Positions 38,517-48,543 of a stretch of DNA of 64,000 bases are shown here, piece after piece. The position numbers and the translations under genes were made by a program. Position 1 is the first letter of the stretch, and the number at the start of each line of letters is the position of its first letter. Under the pieces are notes generated by a model, which saw only the letters and a program-made list of their open reading frames with translations, ran no database searches and was not told the DNA's origin. Location of the stretch: NCBI GenBank assembly GCA_019695575.1, contig JADNSB010000016.1, positions 62,001 through 126,000 of the forward strand. The letters are read 5' to 3'. Source of the stretch: Angomonas ambiguus. Taxonomy: Eukaryota; Euglenozoa; Kinetoplastea; Trypanosomatida; Trypanosomatidae.

Positions 38517-39929
38517 ATGTTAAATATGAGTAAAGAAGAAACCTCGAAACTGTCTTTTAACTCTGCCGGGAAGTCTCTTCCCGCTGACTGGGTAAAAGCA
38601 TCGAACTCGAACGAATCCTCCGCCACTGACGACCTCTCTAATCCCATCAACTACCCTCCCAAGAGTTCTAGCAAGTCGGCGATCGACGATACCGATATTG
38701 AGTCGACCTTTTCCTCTGAAATTCTCACCACCTCCCCCACTAGTAGCGTAGCGGCCTTTAGTATGCCTCCTCGTGGCGATGCGGCGGCCGCGGCTCCCAT
38801 TAGTGACGTCAATAGTCCGTTAAAGGAGCCGTCCAGCATTATATGTTGTCCCATCGTAAGACACAAGATGGACATAAAGAATCATGATCTCAGCAAAAGT
38901 AGAATGAAGATGAATGAAGAAGAACTCGCCGAGTTTGACAATCTCTCTCCGTTCAAGACTTGGAACTTTACCAATTTTCTACTTCCTAGTCCCTCGGAGA
39001 AGACCACCCTCCGTCCACCGTCCCCTTTGGACCCTATTAGTAGTAGTAGTAATAATAATAATAATAATAATACAAACGCTAGTGACACCGTAAGAAACAC
39101 CCTCGCCCTAGACTTGGATGAAACGCTAATCTACGCGTCCACCTCGTCCATGCCCAACGCCGATGCGGTGGTCACCGTCCACGTCCCCTCGGGGGCTCGC
39201 AATGAGCCCAGCGGTCCTAGTGAACCCTACAGCGCCACCGCCGCCCTCCCCTCCTCCTCCGGGTCCTACTTATTATACCTAAAGTACCGACCCTACCTCG
39301 ATGTCTTCCTCCGCTACGTGATTCAACGCTTTGAGGTGATTGTCTTCACCGCGAGTCGTTATTACTACTGTGGGGCTATTCTTCGCCAAATGGAAAAGGA
39401 CTTTCCCTATTTGCGATTCATGAAGCCGGACGCCGACGCCGCAAAGCTGAACCACAGCACCACCAGTCCAGACGGAATCCTTCGGCCCTCCGACAAGCAC
39501 CACATCACCGTCCTTCACCGCGATCACTGCACCCCCACCAACGCCGGGTACATTAAAGACCTCCACCTCTTGGGTCGTAGCTTGAAGCGGTGTATTCTGA
39601 TCGACAACAACGTCGTCTGTGGCGCCTTTCAGCCGTATAATTTCGTGTTGATTAAAGATTTTAATGGCACCTCCTCGACGGCAGAACCCCTCTCACCGGA
39701 GGACAAGAACGCGGCTCTTCGTCGTTTACGCGAGGAAAAGGGCTACGTGGGAGACACCCCCACTGTGAGTGAATTTCAGAATGGCGGTGACATGGACGGT
39801 GAAAAAGACACCGTCTTGTTGGAATTAATTCAAGACAAGGGATTGCTAGAGGCATTGAGTACGTGCACCGACGTTCCTTTGCTGTTGACGCAGTCCATGG
39901 AGTACAACGTCCTCTCCGGGAAACACTAA
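38517..39929 (+). CDS. FCP1/SCP-type (NLI-interacting factor) protein phosphatase
   Basis: 470 residues. The first ~195 are Ser/Asn-rich and disordered, including a run of Asn encoded by (AAT)n at about 39051-39071. The HAD-type catalytic domain starts with LALDLDETLIYAS (nucleophile and acid/base aspartates in DLDET, about residue 198) and continues with YRPYLDVFLRYVIQRFEVIVFTA split around residue 262, then KRCILIDNNVVCGAFQ (about residue 360). This order marks the FCP1/CTDSP/Dullard group, which removes phosphate from Ser/Thr, classically on the Pol II C-terminal domain or lipin. Two loops (after LIYAS and after FMKPDADAA) are longer than in human SCP1. The target here is unknown. Confidence 0.88.
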   Translation: MLNMSKEETSKLSFNSAGKSLPADWVKASNSNESSATDDLSNPINYPPKSSSKSAIDDTDIESTFSSEILTTSPTSSVAAFSMPPRGDAAAAAPISDVNSPLKEPSSIICCPIVRHKMDIKNHDLSKSRMKMNEEELAEFDNLSPFKTWNFTNFLLPSPSEKTTLRPPSPLDPISSSSNNNNNNNTNASDTVRNTLALDLDETLIYASTSSMPNADAVVTVHVPSGARNEPSGPSEPYSATAALPSSSGSYLLYLKYRPYLDVFLRYVIQRFEVIVFTASRYYYCGAILRQMEKDFPYLRFMKPDADAAKLNHSTTSPDGILRPSDKHHITVLHRDHCTPTNAGYIKDLHLLGRSLKRCILIDNNVVCGAFQPYNFVLIKDFNGTSSTAEPLSPEDKNAALRRLREEKGYVGDTPTVSEFQNGGDMDGEKDTVLLELIQDKGLLEALSTCTDVPLLLTQSMEYNVLSGKH

Positions 39930-41773
39930 AAGACAAGAAAGAGAGAAGAGGGAGGAGAGGAAATAATAATAAGAAGAATAGTAAGAAGAAACTTGAGAGA
40001 GTAAAGAGGGCACACATATGCACACACACACACGCAAATCAGCAACTACTATTATGATTATGCTGAAGTTGGTTAACTTTCTCATTTCTATTATTATTAT
40101 CATTTCTATTATTACTACTATTATTATCCTCCATCAAAGCAGATAATCTTTTTTTTTTTTTAACACTCCAAATGTTTACGACAGTTGTAAACGCGAGTGT
40201 TAACGACCTTCTTTATACACACCACTATGTAAAGGAGAAGGAAAGCTACATGAAATCAAAAAGCGGTTTCGAAGATTCAAAAGATAACTTTCATTTTTTT
40301 TTTTCATGTTTTCTATTTTTTTCCTTTTTTTTCTCCCATTATTATTGTTATTTTCATTACTGCCTCAAGTAGACTTAATTTTTGTTGATTACCATCGGTC
40401 CATGTTTTCACACAAAACTGTCTAACAAAAAGGAAAAAAATGTCCCCACCCACTTTTATTTTATTTTTCCTTTTTTTTCTGGCTAATACATTTTTTTTTT
40501 TATAATTTTAATAATTATAAAATATAATCAATTTTAATTAATTGATGCTTGATTTTCCCCTTTTCTTTTATTTATTTTTTACTTTTCAATTACTTGTCTT
40601 TCGTAATAACATTTATGTGGTAGGCTAGACTGCCCGTGCGATCGACAAGTCAGGTAAAAAAGGAAAAAAAAGGGGAAAAGAGATTCTGTAAAGGCGAAAA
40701 AAAAAAAAGCAAGTATGTGTTAAGCTTCAAAAAAAGAATATCCAGCGAAGAAAATAAATTAGATAAGTATCACCTCAAATACATAAATTTATTTTTTTTC
40801 TAGTGTAAAACAGATGAATCGAGCGTAATTTTTTTCTTTTTTATTATTTATTATTTATTTCATTTTTTTTTTACTTTATTTTATTTTATGGACCGAAACT
40901 TCGTAGTACAGTAAAGTTTTTTTTTATGTTTTATATATATATATATGTTTTTTACGTCGAGAAGAAAAAAATAAAAGAATCGAAAAGGAAGAAAAACGGA
41001 AATATATATACCTATATGTATGTAATGTATGCATCTCCTTTTTCACTGCGGTTGTTCCCAATAAAGCAAATATAGCCTATACCACATACGCGTTTCATTT
41101 CATGACTTCTAATCGGAGGAAATGAAGTGTACAACGTATTATATATATTGACTTGAATACCGTCGTCTTATTCTCTCTTCACTTATAATAACTCATTTAT
41201 ATTTTTATATATATATATAATTGTTTACTGTCGATTTCTATCAGGATAACAACAGTAAAGCCGATAACCAGTAAACGAAAACTAAAAAAATATTAAGATG
41301 CAAGAGACCACGATGGGTGAATGTATCGCAATTTTCACTTCAGTTGTTCATTTTTCCCTTTTTTATTTTCGGAGAAAAAAAAAAGAGTAAAAAGTGATTC
41401 ATAAATATATATATATAATATCAAAATTCAACAATTCCAAAGACAGTAAAAATAACCAACTGTCAAACAAGGATGCAAAAAGAAAAGCAAAAAATAAAAC
41501 GTTCGTTTTCTTCCCTTTTCCACTCTTTTATTTTTACCATTTACTTTTAAATTTTTTAAATATTATTTTTCTTTGCCGTCTTGCTGCTGCTATGCTTTTT
41601 TTATAAAAGCGACTCACCAGCCTCACTTACCCTTTAGTGTTTCTTTATACATCTCATTTCCTATTTCTTTTTTTTTCTTTTTTGAATATAAAAGCGCTTT
41701 CTTGTTTTCTTTTTTAATTCCTTTTCCGAAAAAGAAAAAGAAGATAAAAAAATTAAAAAATAAAAAGATAAAC
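39930..41773 (+). other. Longest gene-free spacer in the window (about 1.8 kb)
   Basis: Mostly low-complexity A/T: (ATT)-like repeats at 40089-40128, T-runs at 40148-40160 and 40485-40505, A-runs at 40698-40710, and TA repeats at 40930-40945 and 41205-41220. Two short patches have mixed composition (40618-40655 with a CGATCG palindrome, and 41040-41130 with TTTCATTT/AAATGAA arms) and could be part of a small RNA or a regulatory element. I could not assign either. The last ~200 bases are T-rich, then A-rich, leading to the SMC1 ATG. Confidence 0.55.
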
Positions 41774-44700
41774 ATGTCTTCCAAGATCCACCGGATTGAA
41801 CTACACAACTTTAAAAGTTATGCCAACGACACCGTTATAGGTCCTTTTAAGGATTTTACCTGTATCGTTGGTCCCAACGGCAGCGGTAAGTCTAACGTAA
41901 TGGACGCCCTCAGTTTCGTTCTCCGTGATCCCACCCTCCCCTCCCCTCGCTCCTCTGTCCTGCGGGTAAAGTCACTCACTGATGTCATCCACCGTCATCC
42001 CAGCGGTGCCAAGGAGTGCTCCGTGACGGTAGTACTGCGTCGCCCGAAAGGGAAGGCCGGGGATAAGTGGGAGGAGACCTCTTTTACGCGACTCGTCCGC
42101 CCCGATGGGGTCAGTAAGGTGAAAATAAACGGTAAAAACGTTACAGAGGAACAGTTTCAGTCCGCGTTGGAGAAGGATCACCAGATTAATCGTCGCGTGC
42201 ATCATTTCTTGGTGTTCCAGCACGAGGTGGACCGCATGGCGCACCTGACCGCGAAGGAGCTGACGGCGTTGCTCGAGGAGGTCAGTACCAGCGGAGAGGT
42301 AACCGCAGAGTACAACCTGCGGAAGAAGAAACTAGACGAAGCCAACGAACGGGTGGTGAATGCCTCGGTGGAGAAGAGAGGGGCCACAGTGGCAGCCAAT
42401 CAGTTGAAACTAGCCAAGAAAGAAGCAGAAAAGTACGACGCCCTTCGACGGGAGTATATCGAAGGAAAGAAAGAGGTGGCCCTTACCGAGTTGTTTTACG
42501 TCGAGTCGGAGCTGGAACAGCAGAAAGAGGAGTGGTCCAAGTATAAGAACAAGCTGGCGGAGATGCAAAAGGGAATCGCCTCAGAAGCGGATATTCGGGA
42601 GCTGAAAAAGACCTGGTCCGAGCAACACAAACAGTACCTGGAGGAGCTGCACAAGAGCCGCAAGTCTGCCGAGGAACTCCGGTCCAGTTTTAACACGTTG
42701 GAGCGAATTAAAGCCGCCCTCGCCCACCTCACCCGGAAACATGCCCGTCAACAAGAAGAACTGGAGGTCGCCAAGAAAGCCGACAGGGTCCGGTCCAAAG
42801 AGGCGCAGCGATTGGAGGCTGAAAAGGCACAACAGATTCAATTGCTCAAAAACTTTGAGGCACAGTGCGAAAAGGAAGACCAACAAAACATCAAGGCACA
42901 GAAGTCCCTCAACCCCGATCAACGCAAGGAATACGCAGACCTACGAAAGGAGGCGGACTGTGAAACAGTTGCCCTTCGTCAGCAGAGGGATACGATCATC
43001 CGCCGAAGAGAAGGCATCCTAGACACGATTCGTCACCTTGACCGCACGTTGGAGAGCCTGGAGCAACAAAAGACCGAGTATCAGCGTCAGTTGGAGCTGA
43101 CTGAGGGGCAAGGAAAGGAGTACGAACGACGTCGGGAGGATATGATGGCAAAGGTTAACGAAATGGAACTGCAGCTCAAAGATGCCAAAACGGAGTTGAT
43201 GGTCACTCAAAAAATGAACAAGGAAAGAGAATCGGAGCTGGCAAAGATCCAAGAGCAGCTCCACGAATACCGACACCTTCGAGACACCGACAAACAAAAC
43301 AGTCGTATGAACGAAGCCCTTCAAGCCCTAAAGTCCCTCTTTTCTATTAAAGGACGTTTAGTGGACCTTTGCAGCATTCCCAACGAAAAGTATAAAAATG
43401 CCGTTACGGTGGCGATGGGGAAGCACCTCGAGGCAGTTGTCGTAGAGACCACAGAGGTCGCGATAGGGTGTGTGCGGTACCTCAAGGAACAGAGACTGCC
43501 ACCCATGACATTCCTTCCTTTAGATGCGGTGGATGGGAAGGCGGTCAGTGATCGTCTGCGCACCTTTGGAGGAACGTGCAAACCGGTGATCGACGCCGTC
43601 CGCTTTGAGCCAGAACTGGAGGCCGTCGTGCGTTTCGCACTGGGGGAAACTCTCGTCTGTGATACCGTCAAGGAAGGAAAGACGGTGGCCTATGGCAAGA
43701 GCGAGCGCTTCAAGGTCGTCACACTGGACGGCACAATGCTACTCAAGAACGGTTCCGTGCAGGGTGGTCTTGCCTCTGCACAGTCCAGGGCCCGAAAGTG
43801 GGACACCAAAAAGTACGATGACTTGCGGTCCGCTAGGGACAGACTGTTGGCCGATTCCGCAGGAGGGAGTGAGGCCAAATTGGCGCGAATTAACATCACG
43901 ATCCGAGACTTGAACTCGCGTTTGGACTTTTCGAAGCAGCACATCCAGACGATTGAGGCGGATATTGCAAAGAACAACGAAAGGCAAGCAGCCATCGCGG
44001 AGGAGATCAAGAGGAACGAGGCGGCCAAGGAGAAACTACTCCTCCGAAAGAAGGAGGCTGAGGGGGAGTCGGCGCTCAGCGGAAAAGAACTGTTACAAGT
44101 ATGCAAATCGATTTCTGCCGTGGAGGCCAAAATATTTGAAAATTTTCAAAAACGAGTGAACATTCCAGATCTGCTTCACCTAGAGGACCGAGAGGCGGAA
44201 GAGGAAAAGAGGAGGGCCGCGACCCGCCAGCAGTTTCAACTGTTAATTCACCGGCTGGAGTCCGCCATGGAGATGGAGACGAAGCGGGTGGGGTCGCATC
44301 ACTCGAAGGATATCCAAGAACAGTACAACCGCACCGAGAAGGAGCTGGAGCAGTGCCAAAAGGACCTGGTAGCCTACCAAGCCGTGGTTCAGAAGTCGGA
44401 GAAACGCCACAACACAATCAAGAGTAATATTACAGAGTTTAGGAAAAAGATGGACGAACTGGAGGCCAAAGTGCGAGAGACGACACGGCACTCGGAGGCG
44501 GAGTTGAACCGTTTGGCGAAGGCGAAGAAGGGTGTTATCATCCTAGAGGCCGCCTGCGACACACTACGACAGAAACGTCTCACCATTGTGCGACGTTGTC
44601 AAATGGACGAAACGGAGTTACCGATTAAACCCTTTAGCTCCTCCTCTGGATCCAAACGTGGTCGAGAGCGCGACGCCAACAACTACCTCACCATGTCGGA

Positions 44701-45511
44701 GCCTTTCGATATAGTCACTGATGAGTCGCAGAGTTCCTCGAATAAAGGGACCCAGTCGGTGTATATCGACTTCACCTCCCTCACCGACGCCCTCCGACAA
44801 GTAGCCAGCGACACGGCTCGGTTCCAATCCTACAAGCAACGAACCGAAGTTCAGCTGGAGTCGTTGCTCACACAGATGGAGGCACTGGCCCCCAACAAGA
44901 AGGCCGCCACACTCTATCTGGTGTCGGAGGACCGCCTGGGCACCTCCTCTACTCTGCTAGAGGAGTGTCGCGAGAACGCGCGAAAGGCGTACGCGGAGTT
45001 TGTTCAAATCAAGGAACTGCGAACGGTGCGGTTTATGCAAGTGTACGACAAGATCGCGGCCAACGTCGACCGCATCTATCAAGAGTTGACGATGGGGACG
45101 CGAGCGCACGGGGTTACCGGGTCTGCCTACCTTAGTCTCGAGAATGTGGAGGAGCCCTACCTTGGCGGTACCACCTACCACGCCACCCCACCCATGAAGC
45201 GCTTTATGCCAATGGAATTGCTCTCTGGAGGAGAACGCACGATGGCCGCACTGGCCCTTCTCTTTGCCATCCACGCAGTCGCCCCTACCCCCTTCTTTGT
45301 GTTGGATGAAGTGGACGCTGCATTGGATGTGAATAATGCGGGGAAGTTGGCCCGGTATCTGAGGAAAAATAGCGAAAACTGCCAATTTATCGTCGTCTCG
45401 CTCAAGGATCAGTTGTACCACCTCGGTGACTTGCTGGTCGGTGTCATGAAGGACAAGGAAAAGAACAGCTCCAATGTGTTGACACTAGACCTCCGAGGAT
45501 ACCCTTTTTAA
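41774..45511 (+). CDS. SMC1: Cohesin subunit SMC1
   Basis: 1245 residues from the ATG at 41774, matching the usual SMC1 size. The N-terminal head opens with IHRIELHNFKSYANDTVIGP and the Walker A GPNGSGKS (residues 33-40), then LRVKSLTDVIH, which is typical of SMC1. Coiled coils surround a hinge at ~520-665 (KGRLVDLCSIPNEKYKNAV). The C-terminal head has the SMC1-like EEPYLGGTTYHATPPMKRF, the ABC signature LLSGGERT (about residue 1150) and Walker B FFVLDEVDAALD (about residue 1175). With SMC3 it forms the cohesin ring that holds sister chromatids and shapes chromatin. The longer non-ATG frame upstream translates only the leader. Confidence 0.97.
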   Translation: MSSKIHRIELHNFKSYANDTVIGPFKDFTCIVGPNGSGKSNVMDALSFVLRDPTLPSPRSSVLRVKSLTDVIHRHPSGAKECSVTVVLRRPKGKAGDKWEETSFTRLVRPDGVSKVKINGKNVTEEQFQSALEKDHQINRRVHHFLVFQHEVDRMAHLTAKELTALLEEVSTSGEVTAEYNLRKKKLDEANERVVNASVEKRGATVAANQLKLAKKEAEKYDALRREYIEGKKEVALTELFYVESELEQQKEEWSKYKNKLAEMQKGIASEADIRELKKTWSEQHKQYLEELHKSRKSAEELRSSFNTLERIKAALAHLTRKHARQQEELEVAKKADRVRSKEAQRLEAEKAQQIQLLKNFEAQCEKEDQQNIKAQKSLNPDQRKEYADLRKEADCETVALRQQRDTIIRRREGILDTIRHLDRTLESLEQQKTEYQRQLELTEGQGKEYERRREDMMAKVNEMELQLKDAKTELMVTQKMNKERESELAKIQEQLHEYRHLRDTDKQNSRMNEALQALKSLFSIKGRLVDLCSIPNEKYKNAVTVAMGKHLEAVVVETTEVAIGCVRYLKEQRLPPMTFLPLDAVDGKAVSDRLRTFGGTCKPVIDAVRFEPELEAVVRFALGETLVCDTVKEGKTVAYGKSERFKVVTLDGTMLLKNGSVQGGLASAQSRARKWDTKKYDDLRSARDRLLADSAGGSEAKLARINITIRDLNSRLDFSKQHIQTIEADIAKNNERQAAIAEEIKRNEAAKEKLLLRKKEAEGESALSGKELLQVCKSISAVEAKIFENFQKRVNIPDLLHLEDREAEEEKRRAATRQQFQLLIHRLESAMEMETKRVGSHHSKDIQEQYNRTEKELEQCQKDLVAYQAVVQKSEKRHNTIKSNITEFRKKMDELEAKVRETTRHSEAELNRLAKAKKGVIILEAACDTLRQKRLTIVRRCQMDETELPIKPFSSSSGSKRGRERDANNYLTMSEPFDIVTDESQSSSNKGTQSVYIDFTSLTDALRQVASDTARFQSYKQRTEVQLESLLTQMEALAPNKKAATLYLVSEDRLGTSSTLLEECRENARKAYAEFVQIKELRTVRFMQVYDKIAANVDRIYQELTMGTRAHGVTGSAYLSLENVEEPYLGGTTYHATPPMKRFMPMELLSGGERTMAALALLFAIHAVAPTPFFVLDEVDAALDVNNAGKLARYLRKNSENCQFIVVSLKDQLYHLGDLLVGVMKDKEKNSSNVLTLDLRGYPF

Positions 45512-45893
45512 CCGTTTTTTTGAACTTTGTGGTGGTGGTTACTCTTTTCATTTATTTATTTTTTTCAATGTCTTTGTCCTTATTCATATATCTTACACAG
45601 AACTGAAACTAAATACTTCTAATTCATAGAAAACTACTCATAGAAATGCAGAAGCTGAATTTATCTTTTTGGTTTGTTGGTTTATTTGTTTGCTGACTAG
45701 ATCCGTCAATGATGCTTAGACCTCTATTCGACCACGAATAAAAATGTACTCTTTCTTTTTTTTTTTTCTCTCGCAAAGTCTTAAAATAGTTCTACACATC
45801 GATTTAGGTTTTGCTGTACTACTAGTGTACCCAATTATTATTATTATTACTATTATTATTTATTCATTATAATTGGTACACGCACCTTTCCAC
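45512..45893 (+). other. Spacer with (ATT)n array
   Basis: A/T-rich, with a T-run at 45757-45770 and an (ATT)n-like array at about 45834-45860 close upstream of the next start. Confidence 0.5.
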
Positions 45894-46730
45894 ATGGGTA
45901 ACGACGGTTCCAAAGGGTATTGGCAAAAGGACGAAGAGGCGACGCAGTGCACTCGGTGTCGAAAGCCATTTACCGTCACCTTTAGACGACACCACTGTAG
46001 AAACTGCGGGTATGTGTTCTGTGGGGACTGCTCCAACAACTATAGTGCGGTGCCCGCGAGAGGCATTCACACGACCGTGCGAGTCTGCAAGCCTTGCTAT
46101 GAGGTTCTCAGTGCGGCGATCCGTGGTCAAAGCGCCCCGCAAGTGAGATTCAATAGTGGGGAGGGTACCCCGCCAAGGGCCTCCAGTGCCCCCTCTCACC
46201 CGAACCCTGAACCCACCCACACTGCCACCGGGGGTCCCTCCCCTTCTTCTTCGCAGCAAAAAGGAGAGACGGGAGAGGAGCAGTACGTGGCCTCGTACAA
46301 TAACGATTATGCGGTGGAGGAGTCCCCCGCGTCACACCCCAACCCCAACGACGGAGAAGAAAATGATGAAAAGGAGAGGCTACAACGGAAGTGGGCGGTG
46401 GTGAGGGAACAGGTGTGTTTTATTGACGTGATCGTGCAGCGGGTGGAGGTGGTGGGCGTCGACTCGATGGTGGAATATAGTAGGGAGACGGAGGCCCTCA
46501 CCCTGCAACCCGAGGTCTCCGCCTCGGTTCTGGGAAGAACGGTGCTTCCTTTTCCCACTCCCGCTGAAAATAGTACCGCACTCTTATTAGAACCCCTCTC
46601 TGCGTCATTTTCTGCCGAAAAGGGGGCAGCCGCTGTGTCAAGTAACGAATTCAAGGCTCTACGGAGCATCTTTCCAGAGACCGTAGCGACGCACACACCT
46701 CCACGTAACATCACCTTTTCAGAATGCTAA
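45894..46730 (+). CDS. FYVE zinc-finger protein with N-myristoylation signal
   Basis: 278 residues from the ATG at 45894. The start MGNDGSK fits an N-myristoylation site (Gly2, Ser6, Lys7). A FYVE domain follows at once: WQKD (WxxD motif, residues 10-13), Cys19/22, the basic RRHHCRNCG (residues 31-39), Cys43/46 and Cys65/68, making all eight zinc ligands. FYVE domains bind phosphatidylinositol 3-phosphate on endosomes. The middle is Pro/Ser/Glu-rich, and residues ~165-275 are a mixed region without a known fold. Myristate plus FYVE would anchor the protein firmly to endosomal membrane. A longer frame from a TTG would remove the myristoylation start, but ATG initiation is expected. Confidence 0.88.
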   Translation: MGNDGSKGYWQKDEEATQCTRCRKPFTVTFRRHHCRNCGYVFCGDCSNNYSAVPARGIHTTVRVCKPCYEVLSAAIRGQSAPQVRFNSGEGTPPRASSAPSHPNPEPTHTATGGPSPSSSQQKGETGEEQYVASYNNDYAVEESPASHPNPNDGEENDEKERLQRKWAVVREQVCFIDVIVQRVEVVGVDSMVEYSRETEALTLQPEVSASVLGRTVLPFPTPAENSTALLLEPLSASFSAEKGAAAVSSNEFKALRSIFPETVATHTPPRNITFSEC

Positions 46731-46993
46731 CCGTATTTCATTTTATTTTATCTTTGTCATTGGTTGGTACTAACGCGATTTCCTGGTGATTTCGTCGTCA
46801 AATGCTCGTATGGTTACTTGTTTGTTTTTGCTGTTATTAGTAGTCGTATTACTAGTACTATTATTATTCTTAGGACCATGGTATTGTTTTCAAACCTCAT
46901 TTTCTCTCTTTTTTTTTCTCCTTTTAAAAATAAATAATTGAGATAAAAAAAATAATAGAAAACTAGGAAACACTAGTGGGGAGTGAGAGCGCT

Positions 46994-48274
46994 ATGCTTC
47001 GGTCCAATGCGGTGTGCCTCAAGGCGTACCGCCCTTATTACAACTTACCCACCAAGTCCGACGAGGGAAGGCGGATGACTGGCTTTATGACCCCTTATCG
47101 TCACTGGATGTGGAAGCAAAATGAACTGTGGCGTAATGTGCATGAGGCCCAGTTCGAACATTTAAGGAAAGTGTACAAGCGACAGTGGCTGGAGTCCTTC
47201 CGGGTCAACGCGGATGAATATATTTACAAGTACAACATCACAAAGGCCGCCCAGTTGGCGCAGTGGGAGCACGAGATGCAGGCGCAAGAGAAGCAACGAC
47301 GAGATAATCAACAAATGGCCCAGGGGCGTCAGTCGCTGAAAAAGAAGCACCTGGATCTGCTTCGGGAGTACCACGAACGGCAATTCTTTTACTGGTACGA
47401 GCGGGCGAGTGAGCGACTGCAATATATGACACACATTAACTACATTCCCCAGTCGAAGATAAATGAGCACATAGAAAAGGAATTGGACAGGTATGTGGTA
47501 GGATCCAAGGAGCCCTACCCTCTTAACTTTGTGGGACAGATGCCGATGTTGGAAGACAAGGACGGAAATATTGCGGAGGTGCCCGAGAATCTGATGACCA
47601 ACTACGTCTCCGAGAACCCCGCTACCCCGGTGTCAGAGTTCAAACCCCGAGAAGGGACCGACATGGCGGAGGAGCAGCTGCTCCGCCTCATAGCCAGCGC
47701 ACAGGAGGAGGAGCTGGCGATGAACGCCGATTTCAGTGCCGCACTCCGCGAAACGCTCGACGAGATGGATACGGAAGAATCGGCGTTGGAGAAGGAGAAG
47801 AAGGTGGCCTTCAGTATGGAGCAGACTGAGGAGGAGCGGGAGGTGAGTCGACGGGCCTACATTGACCGTGGTAAGACCGGGTCCCGGTCTGTATGGCGTC
47901 CACGGTATGATCCAGTCACCGGAGACCCACAGGCGCCCCCAGCCGACAGCACCCCCACGAAGCGACGCAAGACCAAGTCCGACCGGGCACATGAGTTACA
48001 GCGACAAGTAGACGCAGCGGCCCGTAAGGCGGCGGCGGAGGCGGGTCTCACTCGAGAGGAAACCACCAAGGTTGGAGATGTAGGAAAGAGTACCAAGATG
48101 TCCCGAGAAGACTTGTTAGGGAGGGCACCCACCATGGAAACCTTGAGGGTGACCCACCCTGAAGTAGCCACCACCTCCGAGCCCGGCGCAAGAATCCGTA
48201 CTCAAGACATGTTCGATAAGAAGTACAGTCGCGGTAAGTACAAGAAAAAAGACGGCGATGGGGAAGACCTTTAA
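46994..48274 (+). CDS. Possible mitoribosomal small-subunit protein mS26-like
   Basis: 426 residues from the ATG at 46994. The N-terminus (MLRSNAVCLKAYRPYYNLP) is basic, like a mitochondrial targeting signal. Residues ~30-175 form long charged helices with many Trp/Tyr/Gln (WMWKQNELWRNVHEAQFEHL, AQWEHEMQAQEKQRRDNQQ, YHERQFFYWYERASERLQYM), ending in SKINEHIEKELDRYVVG. That layout resembles mS26 (MRPS26), whose helix ends in NFITRENLEARVEAALD. The remaining acidic, then basic, tail is much longer than in mammals, as usual for kinetoplastid mitoribosomal proteins. The identity is tentative, and any helical mitochondrial protein would be an alternative. Confidence 0.45.
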   Translation: MLRSNAVCLKAYRPYYNLPTKSDEGRRMTGFMTPYRHWMWKQNELWRNVHEAQFEHLRKVYKRQWLESFRVNADEYIYKYNITKAAQLAQWEHEMQAQEKQRRDNQQMAQGRQSLKKKHLDLLREYHERQFFYWYERASERLQYMTHINYIPQSKINEHIEKELDRYVVGSKEPYPLNFVGQMPMLEDKDGNIAEVPENLMTNYVSENPATPVSEFKPREGTDMAEEQLLRLIASAQEEELAMNADFSAALRETLDEMDTEESALEKEKKVAFSMEQTEEEREVSRRAYIDRGKTGSRSVWRPRYDPVTGDPQAPPADSTPTKRRKTKSDRAHELQRQVDAAARKAAAEAGLTREETTKVGDVGKSTKMSREDLLGRAPTMETLRVTHPEVATTSEPGARIRTQDMFDKKYSRGKYKKKDGDGEDL

Positions 48275-48543
48275 AGGGATTCGATAATTACATGAAATAA
48301 GAAAATTAGTACACACATAATTTTTAGTGAGCTTACACTCCATTTATTGTATTCGTTATGATTCCCTCACCAATACGGTTCATTTCATCTTGTGTTTTTG
48401 TGTTTTTATTTTTTATTTTTCCCTCTTCTCGTTATACTTTCCCTCTCTCTCTCTCTTCTTTTTTTTATAAAACACCACCAACAACAGCAAAGAAACAAAA
48501 AAAAAAAATAAAAAAAAAATAAAGTGCAACCTCCCCCACTCGA

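Noticed and set aside
40618-40655. Possible small RNA gene in the long spacer
   Set aside because: No cloverleaf, box C/D or H/ACA pattern could be fitted by eye.
41573-41773. 67-residue extension of SMC1
   Set aside because: SMC1 proteins start at the head domain; the extension is Lys/Phe-rich spacer translation with a non-ATG start.
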